The notes: generated by a model from the sequence alone, not told the origin. A stretch of DNA of 6,293 nt from Natronohydrobacter sp. (GCA_007116445.1 SKIM01000182.1:1-6293), one strand, 5' to 3'; counted from the stretch's first letter, positions 1 through 6,293 are shown. Made by a program: numbers and translations.

Positions 1-488
1 CGCCTTATTCCTTCTTCAACGCGGTGGCCTATGTGCCGCCGCAGGTCATGTTCGCCTCGACCAGTGCCAAGGCGGATCGCGGCGACACCAAGGATTCGGT
101 CGCCAATATCCGCGAAACGGGTGTGTTCTGCGTCAATATCGTCGAATATGCCGCGCGCGATGCGATGAATGCCACATCCGGGCCTTGGCCGCGCGATGTA
201 GACGAGTTCGGTCATGCCGGGCTTGCGCGCGACGCCTGCCGCATGATCGATGCCGCGCGTGTGGCGGATGCGCCTGCAGCGCTGGAATGTCGCATGACGC
301 AGATCGTGACATTGGCGGGTGAGGCGAATTTTCTGGTAGTGGGCGAAGTGGTGGGCGTGCATATGCGCGATGATTGCTTGCGCGAGGGGCAGTTTGATAT
401 CACGCGCTTTCGCCCGCTCGCGCGCTGCGGCTATCGTGATTATGCGGTGGTTGATGAAGTGTTCAGTCTGAAGCGGCCCGGCGAATAG
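1..488 (+). CDS. Flavin reductase-like FMN-binding domain protein (C-terminal part, 5' end outside the window)
   Basis: The reading frame is open from base 3 at the left edge to a TAG at 486-488, giving 161 visible residues. The first visible residues, PYSFFNAVAYVPP, form the well-known opening of the FMN-binding split-barrel core of the flavin reductase-like (DIM6/NTAB) family. A GTG inside it, at base 24, is an internal valine and not the start. Further family signatures follow: K-D-S-V-A-N-I-R-E-T-G with FCVNIV (strand and helix around the flavin phosphate), AMNATSG, GEVVGVHM, and the terminal PLARCGYRDYAVVDEVF. The family's usual length is about 200 residues, so roughly 40 N-terminal residues are missing. 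Members bind FMN and either reduce flavin with NAD(P)H or serve as flavoprotein oxidoreductases; the substrate cannot be read from sequence. The protein should be cytoplasmic. It is transcribed towards the minus-strand cluster and shows no evident link to it. Confidence 0.9.
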   Translation, partial: PYSFFNAVAYVPPQVMFASTSAKADRGDTKDSVANIRETGVFCVNIVEYAARDAMNATSGPWPRDVDEFGHAGLARDACRMIDAARVADAPAALECRMTQIVTLAGEANFLVVGEVVGVHMRDDCLREGQFDITRFRPLARCGYRDYAVVDEVFSLKRPGE

Positions 489-498
489 CAGGCGGCGC

Positions 499-735
499 TC
501 ATCGGTCCTGATATTTTTGCCAGACCCAGAGCAATGCCAGCGACCCCAGAAGCGCCAGCACAAAGGCCCCCACCCAACTGGCCGATGTCATGATGAAGCG
601 AAAGCCCAGCCCCCCGACCACGGCCCCCAGAACCCCCACGACCATGGCCGTTGGCAGATCCGTGTCCATGCGCATCAGCCGGGTCGCCAGAACCCCGGCC
701 AGCGCGCCCAGGACGATCAGCAGCACGACAGGCAC
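499..735 (-). CDS. Small three-helix membrane protein, GlsB/YeaQ/YmgE-like (transglycosylase-associated family)
   Basis: A 78-residue protein that is almost entirely hydrophobic. Three membrane segments can be seen at about residues 2-20, 28-50 and 53-72, separated by a short charged loop (RLMRMDTDLP) and ending in a basic/polar tail (QKYQDR). The glycine spacing (GALAGVLA in helix 1, GVLGAVVGG in helix 2) and the size of about 80 residues fit the GlsB/YeaQ/YmgE family of inner-membrane proteins, whose molecular function is not established. The start is a GTG at 733-735, only 4 bases after the rlmN stop. A G-rich stretch about 9 bases upstream may act as a weak ribosome binding site, and translation is probably coupled to rlmN. 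The ATG at residue 22 would remove helix 1, so I prefer the GTG. The family call is by pattern and could be wrong; that this is a real small membrane protein is more certain. Confidence 0.75.
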   Translation of the reverse strand: MPVVLLIVLGALAGVLATRLMRMDTDLPTAMVVGVLGAVVGGLGFRFIMTSASWVGAFVLALLGSLALLWVWQKYQDR

Positions 736-739
736 CCGA

Positions 740-1918
740 TCAGCCCCCGGTCTGCGCGGCGATTTCCGCGCGCGACAAGCGCCCGCGCTCGGTCGCGGAT
801 TTCAGCTGACCGCAGGCGGCCATGATATCCTCGCCACGCGGGGTGCGGATGGGGCTGGCATAGCCCGCCTTGTGGACGATATCGGCAAAGGCCTCGATCC
901 GCGCCCAGTCCGAGCGCTGATAGGGCGCGCCCGGCCATTCGTTGAAGGGGATCAGATTGATCTTCGCCGGAATGCCCGCGATCAGCTTGACCAGCCGACG
1001 GGCATCAGCGTCGCTGTCATTGACATCCTTCAGCATGACATATTCAAACGTGATCCGCTCGGAATTGGACAGACGCGGATATTCGCGCAGCGCATCGAGC
1101 AAGGTCTTGATATTCCACCGTTTATTAATCGGCACCAGCCGGTCGCGCACTTCGTCGGTCGTCGCATGGAAACTGACCGCCAGCAGGCAGCCGATCTCAC
1201 TGGCCGTGCGTGCGATTTCCGGCACCACGCCCGAGGTGGACAGCGTGATGCGGCGCCGCGAGATCGACAGGCCTTCGCCATCCATCACGACCTTCATCGC
1301 GTCGCGCACATTGTCGAAATTATAGAGCGGCTCGCCCATGCCCATCAGCACGACATTGCTGACCAGCCGCGTCTCATCCTTGGGCGCGCCGGGCTGGGGC
1401 CACTCGCCCAGATCATCGCGCGCGACCAGAACCTGACCGACAATTTCCGCCGCGGTCAGATTACGCACCAGTTTCTGCGTGCCCGTATGGCAGAAAGAAC
1501 AGGTCAGCGTGCAGCCAACTTGCGAGGAAATACAGAGCGTTCCACGGTTTTCTTCAGGTATGTAGACGGCCTCGACCTCATGCCCGCCAGCGATCCGCAG
1601 CAGGTATTTGCGCGTGCCATCCTCCGAGATCTGCCGCGTGACGATCTCGGGCCGCGCGATCTCGAAATGCTCGGCCAACTCGGCGCGATAGGCTTTGGCG
1701 AGATTGGTCATCGCGGCGAAATCCTGCACGCCCCAGTGATAGATCCATTGCCAGATCTGGCCCACACGCATCTTCGCCTGCCGCTCGGGCGTGCCATGGG
1801 CGATCAGCGCCTCGGCCAGCCCCGCGCGGGTCAGGCCCACCAGATTGAGCTTGCCACCCTCGGGCAATTTGCGCGGCAGGGTCAGGACATCCTGCGTGAT
1901 GGGGGCTTGTGCGGGCAT
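740..1918 (-). CDS. rlmN: RlmN, dual-specificity 23S rRNA A2503 / tRNA A37 C2-methyltransferase (radical SAM)
   Basis: A 392-residue protein matching RlmN over its whole length. RlmN methylates carbon 2 of A2503 in 23S rRNA and of A37 in some tRNAs, using two SAM molecules and a 4Fe-4S cluster in the cytoplasm. An N-terminal RNA-binding region (about 20-90, with GQIWQWIYHWGV) precedes the radical SAM core. The cluster motif Cx3Cx2C is complete at C136, C140 and C143 in GCTLTCSFCHTGTQ. GMGEP, which contacts SAM, lies at 193-197. The two mechanistic cysteines are present: C129 in TLCISSQVG (equivalent of E. coli C118) and C369 in DIMAACGQLK (equivalent of the methyl-carrying C355). The frame stays open upstream to 2206, but homology begins at the ATG at 1918, which has a GAGAGAG ribosome binding site; the upstream part only shadows rppH. 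It lies 80 bases after rppH and 4 bases before the small membrane gene. Confidence 0.97.
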   Translation of the reverse strand: MPAQAPITQDVLTLPRKLPEGGKLNLVGLTRAGLAEALIAHGTPERQAKMRVGQIWQWIYHWGVQDFAAMTNLAKAYRAELAEHFEIARPEIVTRQISEDGTRKYLLRIAGGHEVEAVYIPEENRGTLCISSQVGCTLTCSFCHTGTQKLVRNLTAAEIVGQVLVARDDLGEWPQPGAPKDETRLVSNVVLMGMGEPLYNFDNVRDAMKVVMDGEGLSISRRRITLSTSGVVPEIARTASEIGCLLAVSFHATTDEVRDRLVPINKRWNIKTLLDALREYPRLSNSERITFEYVMLKDVNDSDADARRLVKLIAGIPAKINLIPFNEWPGAPYQRSDWARIEAFADIVHKAGYASPIRTPRGEDIMAACGQLKSATERGRLSRAEIAAQTGG

Positions 1919-1921
1919 CGG

Positions 1922-1929
1922 CTCTCTCT
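1922..1929 (-). promoter_or_regulatory. Ribosome binding site of rlmN (AGAGAGAG type)
   Basis: On the minus strand AGAGAGAG lies just before CCG and the ATG at 1918. Its GAGAG core is a partial match to the anti-Shine-Dalgarno sequence. It decides the start: the frame is open well upstream, but this site and the onset of RlmN homology both point to the ATG at 1918. Confidence 0.5.
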
Positions 1930-1998
1930 GCGGGATTTGGGGCGTACCAGCGCCATATAGCCACAAATGCGCTTGATTTACAGGGGCAATGCGCGCGC

Positions 1999-2490
1999 TC
2001 AGGCCAGCCAGTCGCGAAATTCCTCGATCACCTGGGCATAAATCGCGCGTTTGAACGGCACAATCGCATCCAGCATCTCGGCCGCGCCGATCCAGCGCCA
2101 GTCGCAAAATTCCGGCTCGGCCGTCGCCAGATCGATCTGGTTGTCCTGACCCAGATAGCGCATCAGGAACCAGCGTTGCTTCTGTCCCCGGAAGCGGCCG
2201 CCCCACATCCGCGGCACCATCTCGACCGGCAGATCATAGGCCAGCCACTCGCGGCTCTCGGACAGGGGCGCGACCAGTGCTGGCGGGACGCTGATCTCTT
2301 CTTCCAACTCCCGCAGCGCGGCCAGACCGGGAGTCTCGCCCGGATCAATCCCGCCCTGCGGCATCTGCCAGGCCGGAGCGTCGGCCGTGCTGTCGAGGCG
2401 CTGCGCCGCAAAGATCAGGCCCTGCGGGTTGATCAGCATGATCCCCACGCAAGGCCGATAGGGCAGATCGGTGATCTGTTCGGGTGTCAT
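1999..2490 (-). CDS. rppH: RppH, RNA pyrophosphohydrolase / (di)nucleoside polyphosphate hydrolase (Nudix)
   Basis: A 163-residue Nudix hydrolase (164 if the GTG at 2493 is used). RppH removes pyrophosphate from the 5' end of mRNA, which opens it to 5'-end-dependent decay; alphaproteobacterial members (IalA) also cleave dinucleoside polyphosphates such as Ap4A. The family opening PYRPCVGIML and the WQMPQGGIDPGE segment are present. Counting from the GTG start, the Nudix box spans 47-69 with G47, E53, R61, E62, E65 and E66, so the metal-binding glutamates are intact. The usual glycine near its end is serine (S68). The RppH-specific ending VPFKRAIYAQVIEEF is present. The gene overlaps the ctpA stop: GTGATGA carries the ctpA TGA, a GTG start giving a 4-base overlap and an ATG start giving a 1-base overlap. 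I chose the ATG because family members usually begin MTPEE. Translation is probably coupled to ctpA. Confidence 0.94.
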   Translation of the reverse strand: MTPEQITDLPYRPCVGIMLINPQGLIFAAQRLDSTADAPAWQMPQGGIDPGETPGLAALRELEEEISVPPALVAPLSESREWLAYDLPVEMVPRMWGGRFRGQKQRWFLMRYLGQDNQIDLATAEPEFCDWRWIGAAEMLDAIVPFKRAIYAQVIEEFRDWLA

Positions 2491-3824
2491 CACCTGCCAT
2501 TCATCACGGACAGCCCGCGCAGGAGATCCAGCGCGAAGGCCAGTTGGTAATCTTCCTGCCGCAGCCGCGCCACGTCTTCGGCGCTGCGCTGTTCTTCTTC
2601 CATCTGACGGCGCTGGTCTTCGGACAGGTCGCGATTATCGAGCCGGCCGCGCAGATCATTTTCTGACCGGCTGCGTGGCGTGCTGGCGCTGTCTTCATCC
2701 TCGACCACAGGCTGGCGGCGGGGCTGTTCGACGATGATGTCGGGCGAAACGCCCAAAGCCTGAATCGAGCGCCCTGACGGCGTATAATAAAGCGAGGTCG
2801 TCAGCCGGATCGCGCCATCCCCGCCCAGCGGCATGACAGTCTGCACTGACCCTTTGCCGAAGCTGCGCGTCCCCACGACGATCGCGCGGCGATGGTCCTG
2901 CAGCGCGCCTGCCACGATCTCGGAGGCCGAGGCCGAACCGCTATTGATCAGGACGACCATCGGGCGCCCGTCGATCAGGTCGCCGGGCTGCGCGTTGAAC
3001 CGCTCGCCCGCACTTTCATCGCGGCCACGGGTCGAGACGATCTCGCCCTGTTCCAGAAACGCATCCGTGACGCGGATCGCCTGGGTCAGCAGACCGCCGG
3101 GATTGTTGCGCATATCCAGCACCACCCCACCGAGATTGTCGATCCCGCCGAGCTCCTCGATCGCGTCACGCAACCCGTCGCGCAGATTGGGGAATGTCTG
3201 TTCGTTGAATGTCGTCAGGCGCAGCACGACGATATCATCTTCGACACGGACGCGCACGGCCTGCAAGCGGATCGTGTCGCGGATGATCGACAGATCAAAG
3301 GGTTCGGACACGCCTTCGCGCACGACTGTGATGATGATTTCAGAGCCGACAGGCCCGCGCATCATGTCCACCGCCTGGCTGAGCGTCAGGCCCAGAACGG
3401 ATTCACCGTCAACATGGGTGATGGTGTCGCCCGGCTCGACCCCGGCCTTGTCCGCGGGGGTATCATCCATGGGCGTGACCACCTTGATGAACCCGTCTTC
3501 CTGCGTGACCTCGATACCCAGCCCACCGAAAGATCCGCGCGTCTGAGTGCGCATATCGTCGAAATCTTCGGGCGGCATGAAGCCCGAATGCGGATCAAGC
3601 GAGTTGAGCATGCCGTTGATCGCCGCTTCGATCAGCCGGGCGGCATCCACTTCATCGACGTAATGGTTGCGCACACGCTCGAAGACATTGCCGAACAGGT
3701 CCAGCTGTTCATAGACCGAGGTCATGTTGCTGCGTTCCTGCGCCAGCAGCGGCCCTGCGAGTTGCGTGGCGATCACTGCGCCGCCCATCACCCCCGCAAT
3801 CCCTGCCATCACGATTTTCTGCAT
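2490..3824 (-). CDS. ctpA: CtpA, C-terminal processing protease (S41 family, PDZ domain, periplasmic)
   Basis: A 444-residue periplasmic serine protease that trims or degrades exported proteins from their C-terminal end. An N-terminal hydrophobic stretch (about 3-28, ending GPLLAQE) is a signal peptide or anchor, with likely cleavage after LLA. A short helical region with NSLDPHSGFMPP (74-85) leads into a PDZ domain at about 98-172 (GGLGIEV, GDTITHVDG). The S41 core runs from about 195 to 365. The catalytic Ser-Lys-Gln set is complete: S299 in GSASASEI, K324 in SFGKGSVQ and Q328; the 25- and 4-residue spacings match those in Bacillus CtpB. After the core, residues 368-425 are highly charged and probably disordered or coiled, followed by a conserved DYQLAFALDLLRG tail. 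The ATG at 3824 has a good AGGA site 7 bases upstream. It lies 54 bases after envC and overlaps rppH. Confidence 0.97.
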   Translation of the reverse strand: MQKIVMAGIAGVMGGAVIATQLAGPLLAQERSNMTSVYEQLDLFGNVFERVRNHYVDEVDAARLIEAAINGMLNSLDPHSGFMPPEDFDDMRTQTRGSFGGLGIEVTQEDGFIKVVTPMDDTPADKAGVEPGDTITHVDGESVLGLTLSQAVDMMRGPVGSEIIITVVREGVSEPFDLSIIRDTIRLQAVRVRVEDDIVVLRLTTFNEQTFPNLRDGLRDAIEELGGIDNLGGVVLDMRNNPGGLLTQAIRVTDAFLEQGEIVSTRGRDESAGERFNAQPGDLIDGRPMVVLINSGSASASEIVAGALQDHRRAIVVGTRSFGKGSVQTVMPLGGDGAIRLTTSLYYTPSGRSIQALGVSPDIIVEQPRRQPVVEDEDSASTPRSRSENDLRGRLDNRDLSEDQRRQMEEEQRSAEDVARLRQEDYQLAFALDLLRGLSVMNGR

Positions 3825-3831
3825 CGGCTCA

Positions 3832-3835
3832 TCCT
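3832..3835 (-). promoter_or_regulatory. Ribosome binding site of ctpA (AGGA)
   Basis: On the minus strand AGGA stands 7 bases before the ATG at 3824, within TATAGGATGAG. It is the clearest Shine-Dalgarno match in the window. It supports this start for ctpA and suggests that ctpA is translated independently of envC. Confidence 0.6.
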
Positions 3836-3878
3836 ATAATTGGGCGCCGCGCGTGCCATGTCGCCACGACCACCCGAG

Positions 3879-4985
3879 TCATTGCCCCCCAGTGAAAGCG
3901 AACCATGGCTCCGGGTCAATGGGGTATGTGTTCTCTCGTAACTCAAGATAGAGTGTTTGCGGACGGATACCAGTTGTTGCTGAAGAAACTGTGACTTGTG
4001 GCATCTTTCCCAGCGGGGCCCCGAGCGGCACAATCTCGCCCGTCGTCACGAAGATTTCGCCCAGGCCAACCAGCACGATCAGCATGGCCTCATCCGGCTC
4101 CAGAATGATCACCTCGCCCTGCCCTGCCAGCGGGCCGGCATAGCGCACTGTCGCAGCCCAGGGCGCAGTGACAAGCGCTTCGGGTGCTGTGGCGAGAACC
4201 AGCCCCTGCCGCACGATCCCCGCCGCGTCAGGCTGGTTGAAGCCATGCAGCAAACTCGCGCGGACCGGCAGGGCCAGAGTGCCGCGTGCAGAGGCGAAAC
4301 TGACCGTGCTCTGGGCCTCATTCATCGGCGGGGCCTGACGCAATTCCTGCGCGAAATCATCGAGCGTTTCGGCTGTGAGCGCCAGCATGGCCAACTGGTC
4401 GGGATCATCGACCAGCCGCTTGGGCAATGGCCCGCGATCCGACACGGCCTGTGCCAGGGCGACCCGCGCGTCCTGCGCGGCGGCCAGCCCCTGTTCAAGC
4501 GCCAGATAGCCGAATTGCCGCGCCCGGCGCAGCGCGCGCAGATCGTCCAGCGCCTCGCGCAGCGCTGCGACGTCGCGCACGAGCGGGGTTGCGACATCGC
4601 CCAGGAGCATGCCCGCCCGCGCCGTTGCCAACGCGCCACGCGGATGGACCAGCGCCAGATTGGCATCGACACGCTCGGTCGCCATCAACAGGCTGAGGAG
4701 CCGCGCCATGGTTTCACCATCCGAAGTGAATTGCCGCATCAGCGCCGCTTCGCGCAGCTGCGCGTCGCGCAGACCGTCGCGCAGGCTGACCATACCGTCC
4801 TCATAGGCCAGAATCGTCTGGCTGAGCGCGGCGATCTGGTCGCGCCCGCCCTGCGCCTGCTGCATCGCCGCGGTCGCCGCCTCAAGCGCGCGGGCAGCTG
4901 TCATGGCGCGCTCGGCCGGGTCTGCCTGCGCGGGCGTCGTACAGGCCAGCGCCGCAACAAATGCCAATGTGCGCGTGGCGCTCAT
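3879..4985 (-). CDS. envC: EnvC-like murein hydrolase activator (coiled coil plus degenerate LytM/M23 domain)
   Basis: A 368-residue exported protein. Residues 1-21 form a signal peptide (basic residue at 5, hydrophobic core, PAQA before the likely cleavage site). C15 follows ALA, but the match to a lipobox is poor, so a lipoprotein is less likely. Residues about 25-215 are rich in Ala, Leu, Arg, Glu and Gln with heptad-like spacing, as in the EnvC coiled coil. Residues about 235-365 form a LytM domain: VTAPWAATVRYAG, GQGEVIILE, GLGEIFVTTGEIV and LYLELRENTYPIDPEPWF are recognisable. The zinc-binding HxxxD and HxH motifs are absent (LVGL stands where YxHL is expected), so it should not cut peptidoglycan itself but activate cell-separation amidases, as EnvC does. 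Length is close to E. coli EnvC (about 419). The ATG overlaps the gpmI stop as ATGA. The last 40 codons are clearly lower in GC than the rest of the gene. Confidence 0.88.
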   Translation of the reverse strand: MSATRTLAFVAALACTTPAQADPAERAMTAARALEAATAAMQQAQGGRDQIAALSQTILAYEDGMVSLRDGLRDAQLREAALMRQFTSDGETMARLLSLLMATERVDANLALVHPRGALATARAGMLLGDVATPLVRDVAALREALDDLRALRRARQFGYLALEQGLAAAQDARVALAQAVSDRGPLPKRLVDDPDQLAMLALTAETLDDFAQELRQAPPMNEAQSTVSFASARGTLALPVRASLLHGFNQPDAAGIVRQGLVLATAPEALVTAPWAATVRYAGPLAGQGEVIILEPDEAMLIVLVGLGEIFVTTGEIVPLGAPLGKMPQVTVSSATTGIRPQTLYLELRENTYPIDPEPWFAFTGGQ

Positions 4986-6293
4986 GGCCCGACCAGCAGG
5001 CTGCGCCCTGTCATCTCGGGCGGCTGGGCCAGGCCCATCAGTGCCAGCAGCGTAGGCGCGACATCGGCCAGCCGCCCGTCGCGCAGACCCGCCCCTGCTG
5101 GCCCGCCGATCAAGGCGACAGGCACCGGATTGAGCGTGTGGGCCGTGTGCGCGCCGCCCGTCACAGGGTCGATCATGGTTTCGCAATTGCCGTGATCTGC
5201 CGTCAGAAGCATCGCCCCCCCGGCCTGTTCCAGCGCCACAAGCGCCTGGCCCAGCGCCTGATCAACCGCTTCCACGGCGCGGCAGGCCGCGTTCAGGTCG
5301 CCCGTATGGCCCACCATATCGGGATTGGCGAAATTCACCACGATCAGATCATAGCCCTGCCCGATCACCTCGACGAGTTTTGCGCCCACTTCGGGCGCGG
5401 CCATTTCGGGCTGCAGGTCATAGGTCGCGACCTTCGGGCTGGCAGGCATGTGGCGATCCTCGCCGGGCTCAGGGTCTTCCTTGCCACCATTGAGGAAGAA
5501 GGTCACATGCGGATATTTCTCGGTTTCAGCCAGGCGGAACTGGCGCAGGCCATGCGCCGCGACCCAGGCGCCCAGCGTGTTGGGGATGGCGCGTTTGGGA
5601 AAGACCGTCGCCATGAAGGCGTTATGCGCGTCGGAATATTCGACCATTCCGAGGCATTCCGACCAGTCCGGGGCCTGCCCGCGCGCGAAGCCATTGAAAC
5701 TGGGCGCAGCAAGCGCGGCGAGGATCTCGCGGGCGCGGTCGGCGCGGAAATTCAGGCAAAACAGCCCGTCCCCCGGCTTCACGCCCGCATAGCCATCGAG
5801 CACAGTGGGCGCGATGAATTCATCAGTTTCGCCGCGCGCATAGGCTGCGGCCACGGCCTCCTCTGCGCTGGGGGCCCGCGCGCCGTCGCCCCGCACGATG
5901 GCCTCATAGGCGCGCGCGACGCGATCCCAGCGGTTGTCGCGATCCATCGCCCAGTAGCGCCCGATCACCGTGCCGATGCGCACAGTGTCGCCCAGATGCG
6001 GGGCCAGGTCGCGCAAGTAGCCGGCCGCGGATTTCGGCGCGACATCACGCCCGTCGGTGATCGCATGGATCACCACGGGCACACCCAAGCCGCCCAGCGC
6101 CGCGATCGTGGCCTGCAAATGGACCAGATGACCATGGACACCGCCATCGGAAATCACCGAAAAGAGATGCGCCGTGCCCTTGGACGCGCGGAGCTTTTCC
6201 GCGAAGGACAGAAGCGTTGGGGTTTGCGCGTAAGAGCCATTTTCGATGGCCAGATCGATCTGGCCCAGATCCATCGCCACCACACGGCCCGCG
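4982..6293 (-). CDS. gpmI: GpmI, 2,3-bisphosphoglycerate-independent phosphoglycerate mutase (N-terminus cut by the right edge)
   Basis: This enzyme interconverts 3- and 2-phosphoglycerate in glycolysis and gluconeogenesis, using two Mn2+ ions and a phosphoserine intermediate, in the cytoplasm. The frame is open to the right edge. The first visible residues, AGRVVAMDLGQID, directly follow the usual GHMNIG motif, so the GTG codons there are internal valines. About 436 of roughly 505 residues are present; the first metal-binding Asp and the catalytic Ser are outside the window. Visible active-site segments are SDGGVHGH, ITDGRDVAP, GRYWAMDRDNRWDR, NFRADRAREI, EKYPHVTFFLNGG, NFANPDMVGHTGD (metal Asp and His), LTADHGNCE (metal Asp and His) and the TAHT histidine followed by LNPVPVAL. 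The C-terminus APTLLALMGLAQPPEMTGRSL is typical. The TGA at 4984-4982 overlaps the envC start, so envC translation is probably coupled to it. It is the first visible gene of the cluster; its promoter lies outside the window. Confidence 0.97.
   Translation of the reverse strand, partial: AGRVVAMDLGQIDLAIENGSYAQTPTLLSFAEKLRASKGTAHLFSVISDGGVHGHLVHLQATIAALGGLGVPVVIHAITDGRDVAPKSAAGYLRDLAPHLGDTVRIGTVIGRYWAMDRDNRWDRVARAYEAIVRGDGARAPSAEEAVAAAYARGETDEFIAPTVLDGYAGVKPGDGLFCLNFRADRAREILAALAAPSFNGFARGQAPDWSECLGMVEYSDAHNAFMATVFPKRAIPNTLGAWVAAHGLRQFRLAETEKYPHVTFFLNGGKEDPEPGEDRHMPASPKVATYDLQPEMAAPEVGAKLVEVIGQGYDLIVVNFANPDMVGHTGDLNAACRAVEAVDQALGQALVALEQAGGAMLLTADHGNCETMIDPVTGGAHTAHTLNPVPVALIGGPAGAGLRDGRLADVAPTLLALMGLAQPPEMTGRSLLVGP

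Noticed and set aside
590..1960. 456-codon open frame on the plus strand opposite rlmN
   Set aside because: It is the antisense shadow of rlmN in GC-rich DNA. Its translation is rich in Arg, Asp, His and Gln with no domain pattern, while the minus strand carries a complete RlmN with all catalytic cysteines.
1919..1998. Promoter for rlmN in the 80-base gap after rppH (TATATG seen on the minus strand)
   Set aside because: TATATG could serve as a -10 element, but no acceptable -35 hexamer lies 16-18 bases upstream, so I do not annotate a promoter.
1919..2206. 96-codon N-terminal extension of rlmN running back into rppH
   Set aside because: The extension overlaps rppH in another frame, resembles no RlmN, and a ribosome binding site and the family homology both begin at the ATG at 1918.
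2892..3839. 315-codon open frame on the plus strand opposite ctpA
   Set aside because: Antisense shadow of the complete ctpA gene; the composition is typical of a GC-rich reverse frame and no family is recognisable.
3835..3840. TATAAT on the plus strand in the envC-ctpA gap
   Set aside because: It points away from ctpA into the 3' end of envC, no -35 element or plus-strand gene accompanies it, and the hexamer alone is not evidence.
4192..4985. Whether EnvC is a lipoprotein (C15 after ALA) or an active M23 endopeptidase
   Set aside because: The residues before C15 do not form a standard lipobox and a better signal peptidase I site follows; the zinc ligands needed for M23 activity are missing.
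4986..5186. 67-codon N-terminal extension of envC running back into gpmI
   Set aside because: The extension shadows gpmI; the signal peptide begins exactly at the ATG at 4985, which overlaps the gpmI stop in the usual ATGA way.
3996..5195. 399-codon open frame on the plus strand opposite envC
   Set aside because: Antisense shadow of envC with an Arg/Gln/His-rich translation and no signal peptide or domain.

Overview
The window looks like ordinary chromosome from a GC-rich alphaproteobacterium, most likely of the Rhodobacteraceae/Roseobacter group. This rests on the strong G/C preference at third codon positions, on the CtpA and RppH sequences (which match the form I know from that group), and on the gene order gpmI - envC - ctpA - rppH. 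Coding density is very high. I see no tRNA, rRNA, mobile element, CRISPR array, attachment site or long repeat, and no gene-free stretch longer than about 80 bases.

Layout from left to right. Positions 1-488 (+) hold the C-terminal part of a flavin reductase-like FMN-binding protein whose start lies outside the window. It converges, with only 10 bases between the stop codons, on a run of six minus-strand genes. Read in their own direction (right to left) these are: gpmI (cut by the right edge, 6293-4982), envC-type murein hydrolase activator (4985-3879), ctpA S41 protease (3824-2490), rppH Nudix RNA pyrophosphohydrolase (2490-1999), rlmN rRNA/tRNA m2A methyltransferase (1918-740), and a 78-residue three-helix membrane protein of GlsB/YeaQ type (735-499).

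The minus-strand genes are tightly packed. gpmI/envC overlap by ATGA, ctpA/rppH overlap by TGATG (or GTGA), envC/ctpA are 54 bases apart, rppH/rlmN 80 bases apart, and rlmN/small membrane protein 4 bases apart. gpmI-envC-ctpA-rppH probably form one transcription unit. rlmN and the small protein either continue it or form a second unit. The main promoter must lie beyond the right edge.

Functionally the cluster mixes glycolysis (GpmI), envelope remodelling (EnvC activating amidases, CtpA processing periplasmic proteins) and RNA metabolism (RppH removing 5' pyrophosphate from mRNA, RlmN methylating A2503 of 23S rRNA and A37 of some tRNAs). I found no convincing sign of a new system. The points worth a second look are modest: a low-GC patch at the 3' end of envC with a possible internal promoter, a Gly-to-Ser change in the RppH Nudix box, an EnvC LytM domain without zinc ligands, and the uncharacterised small membrane protein coupled to rlmN.
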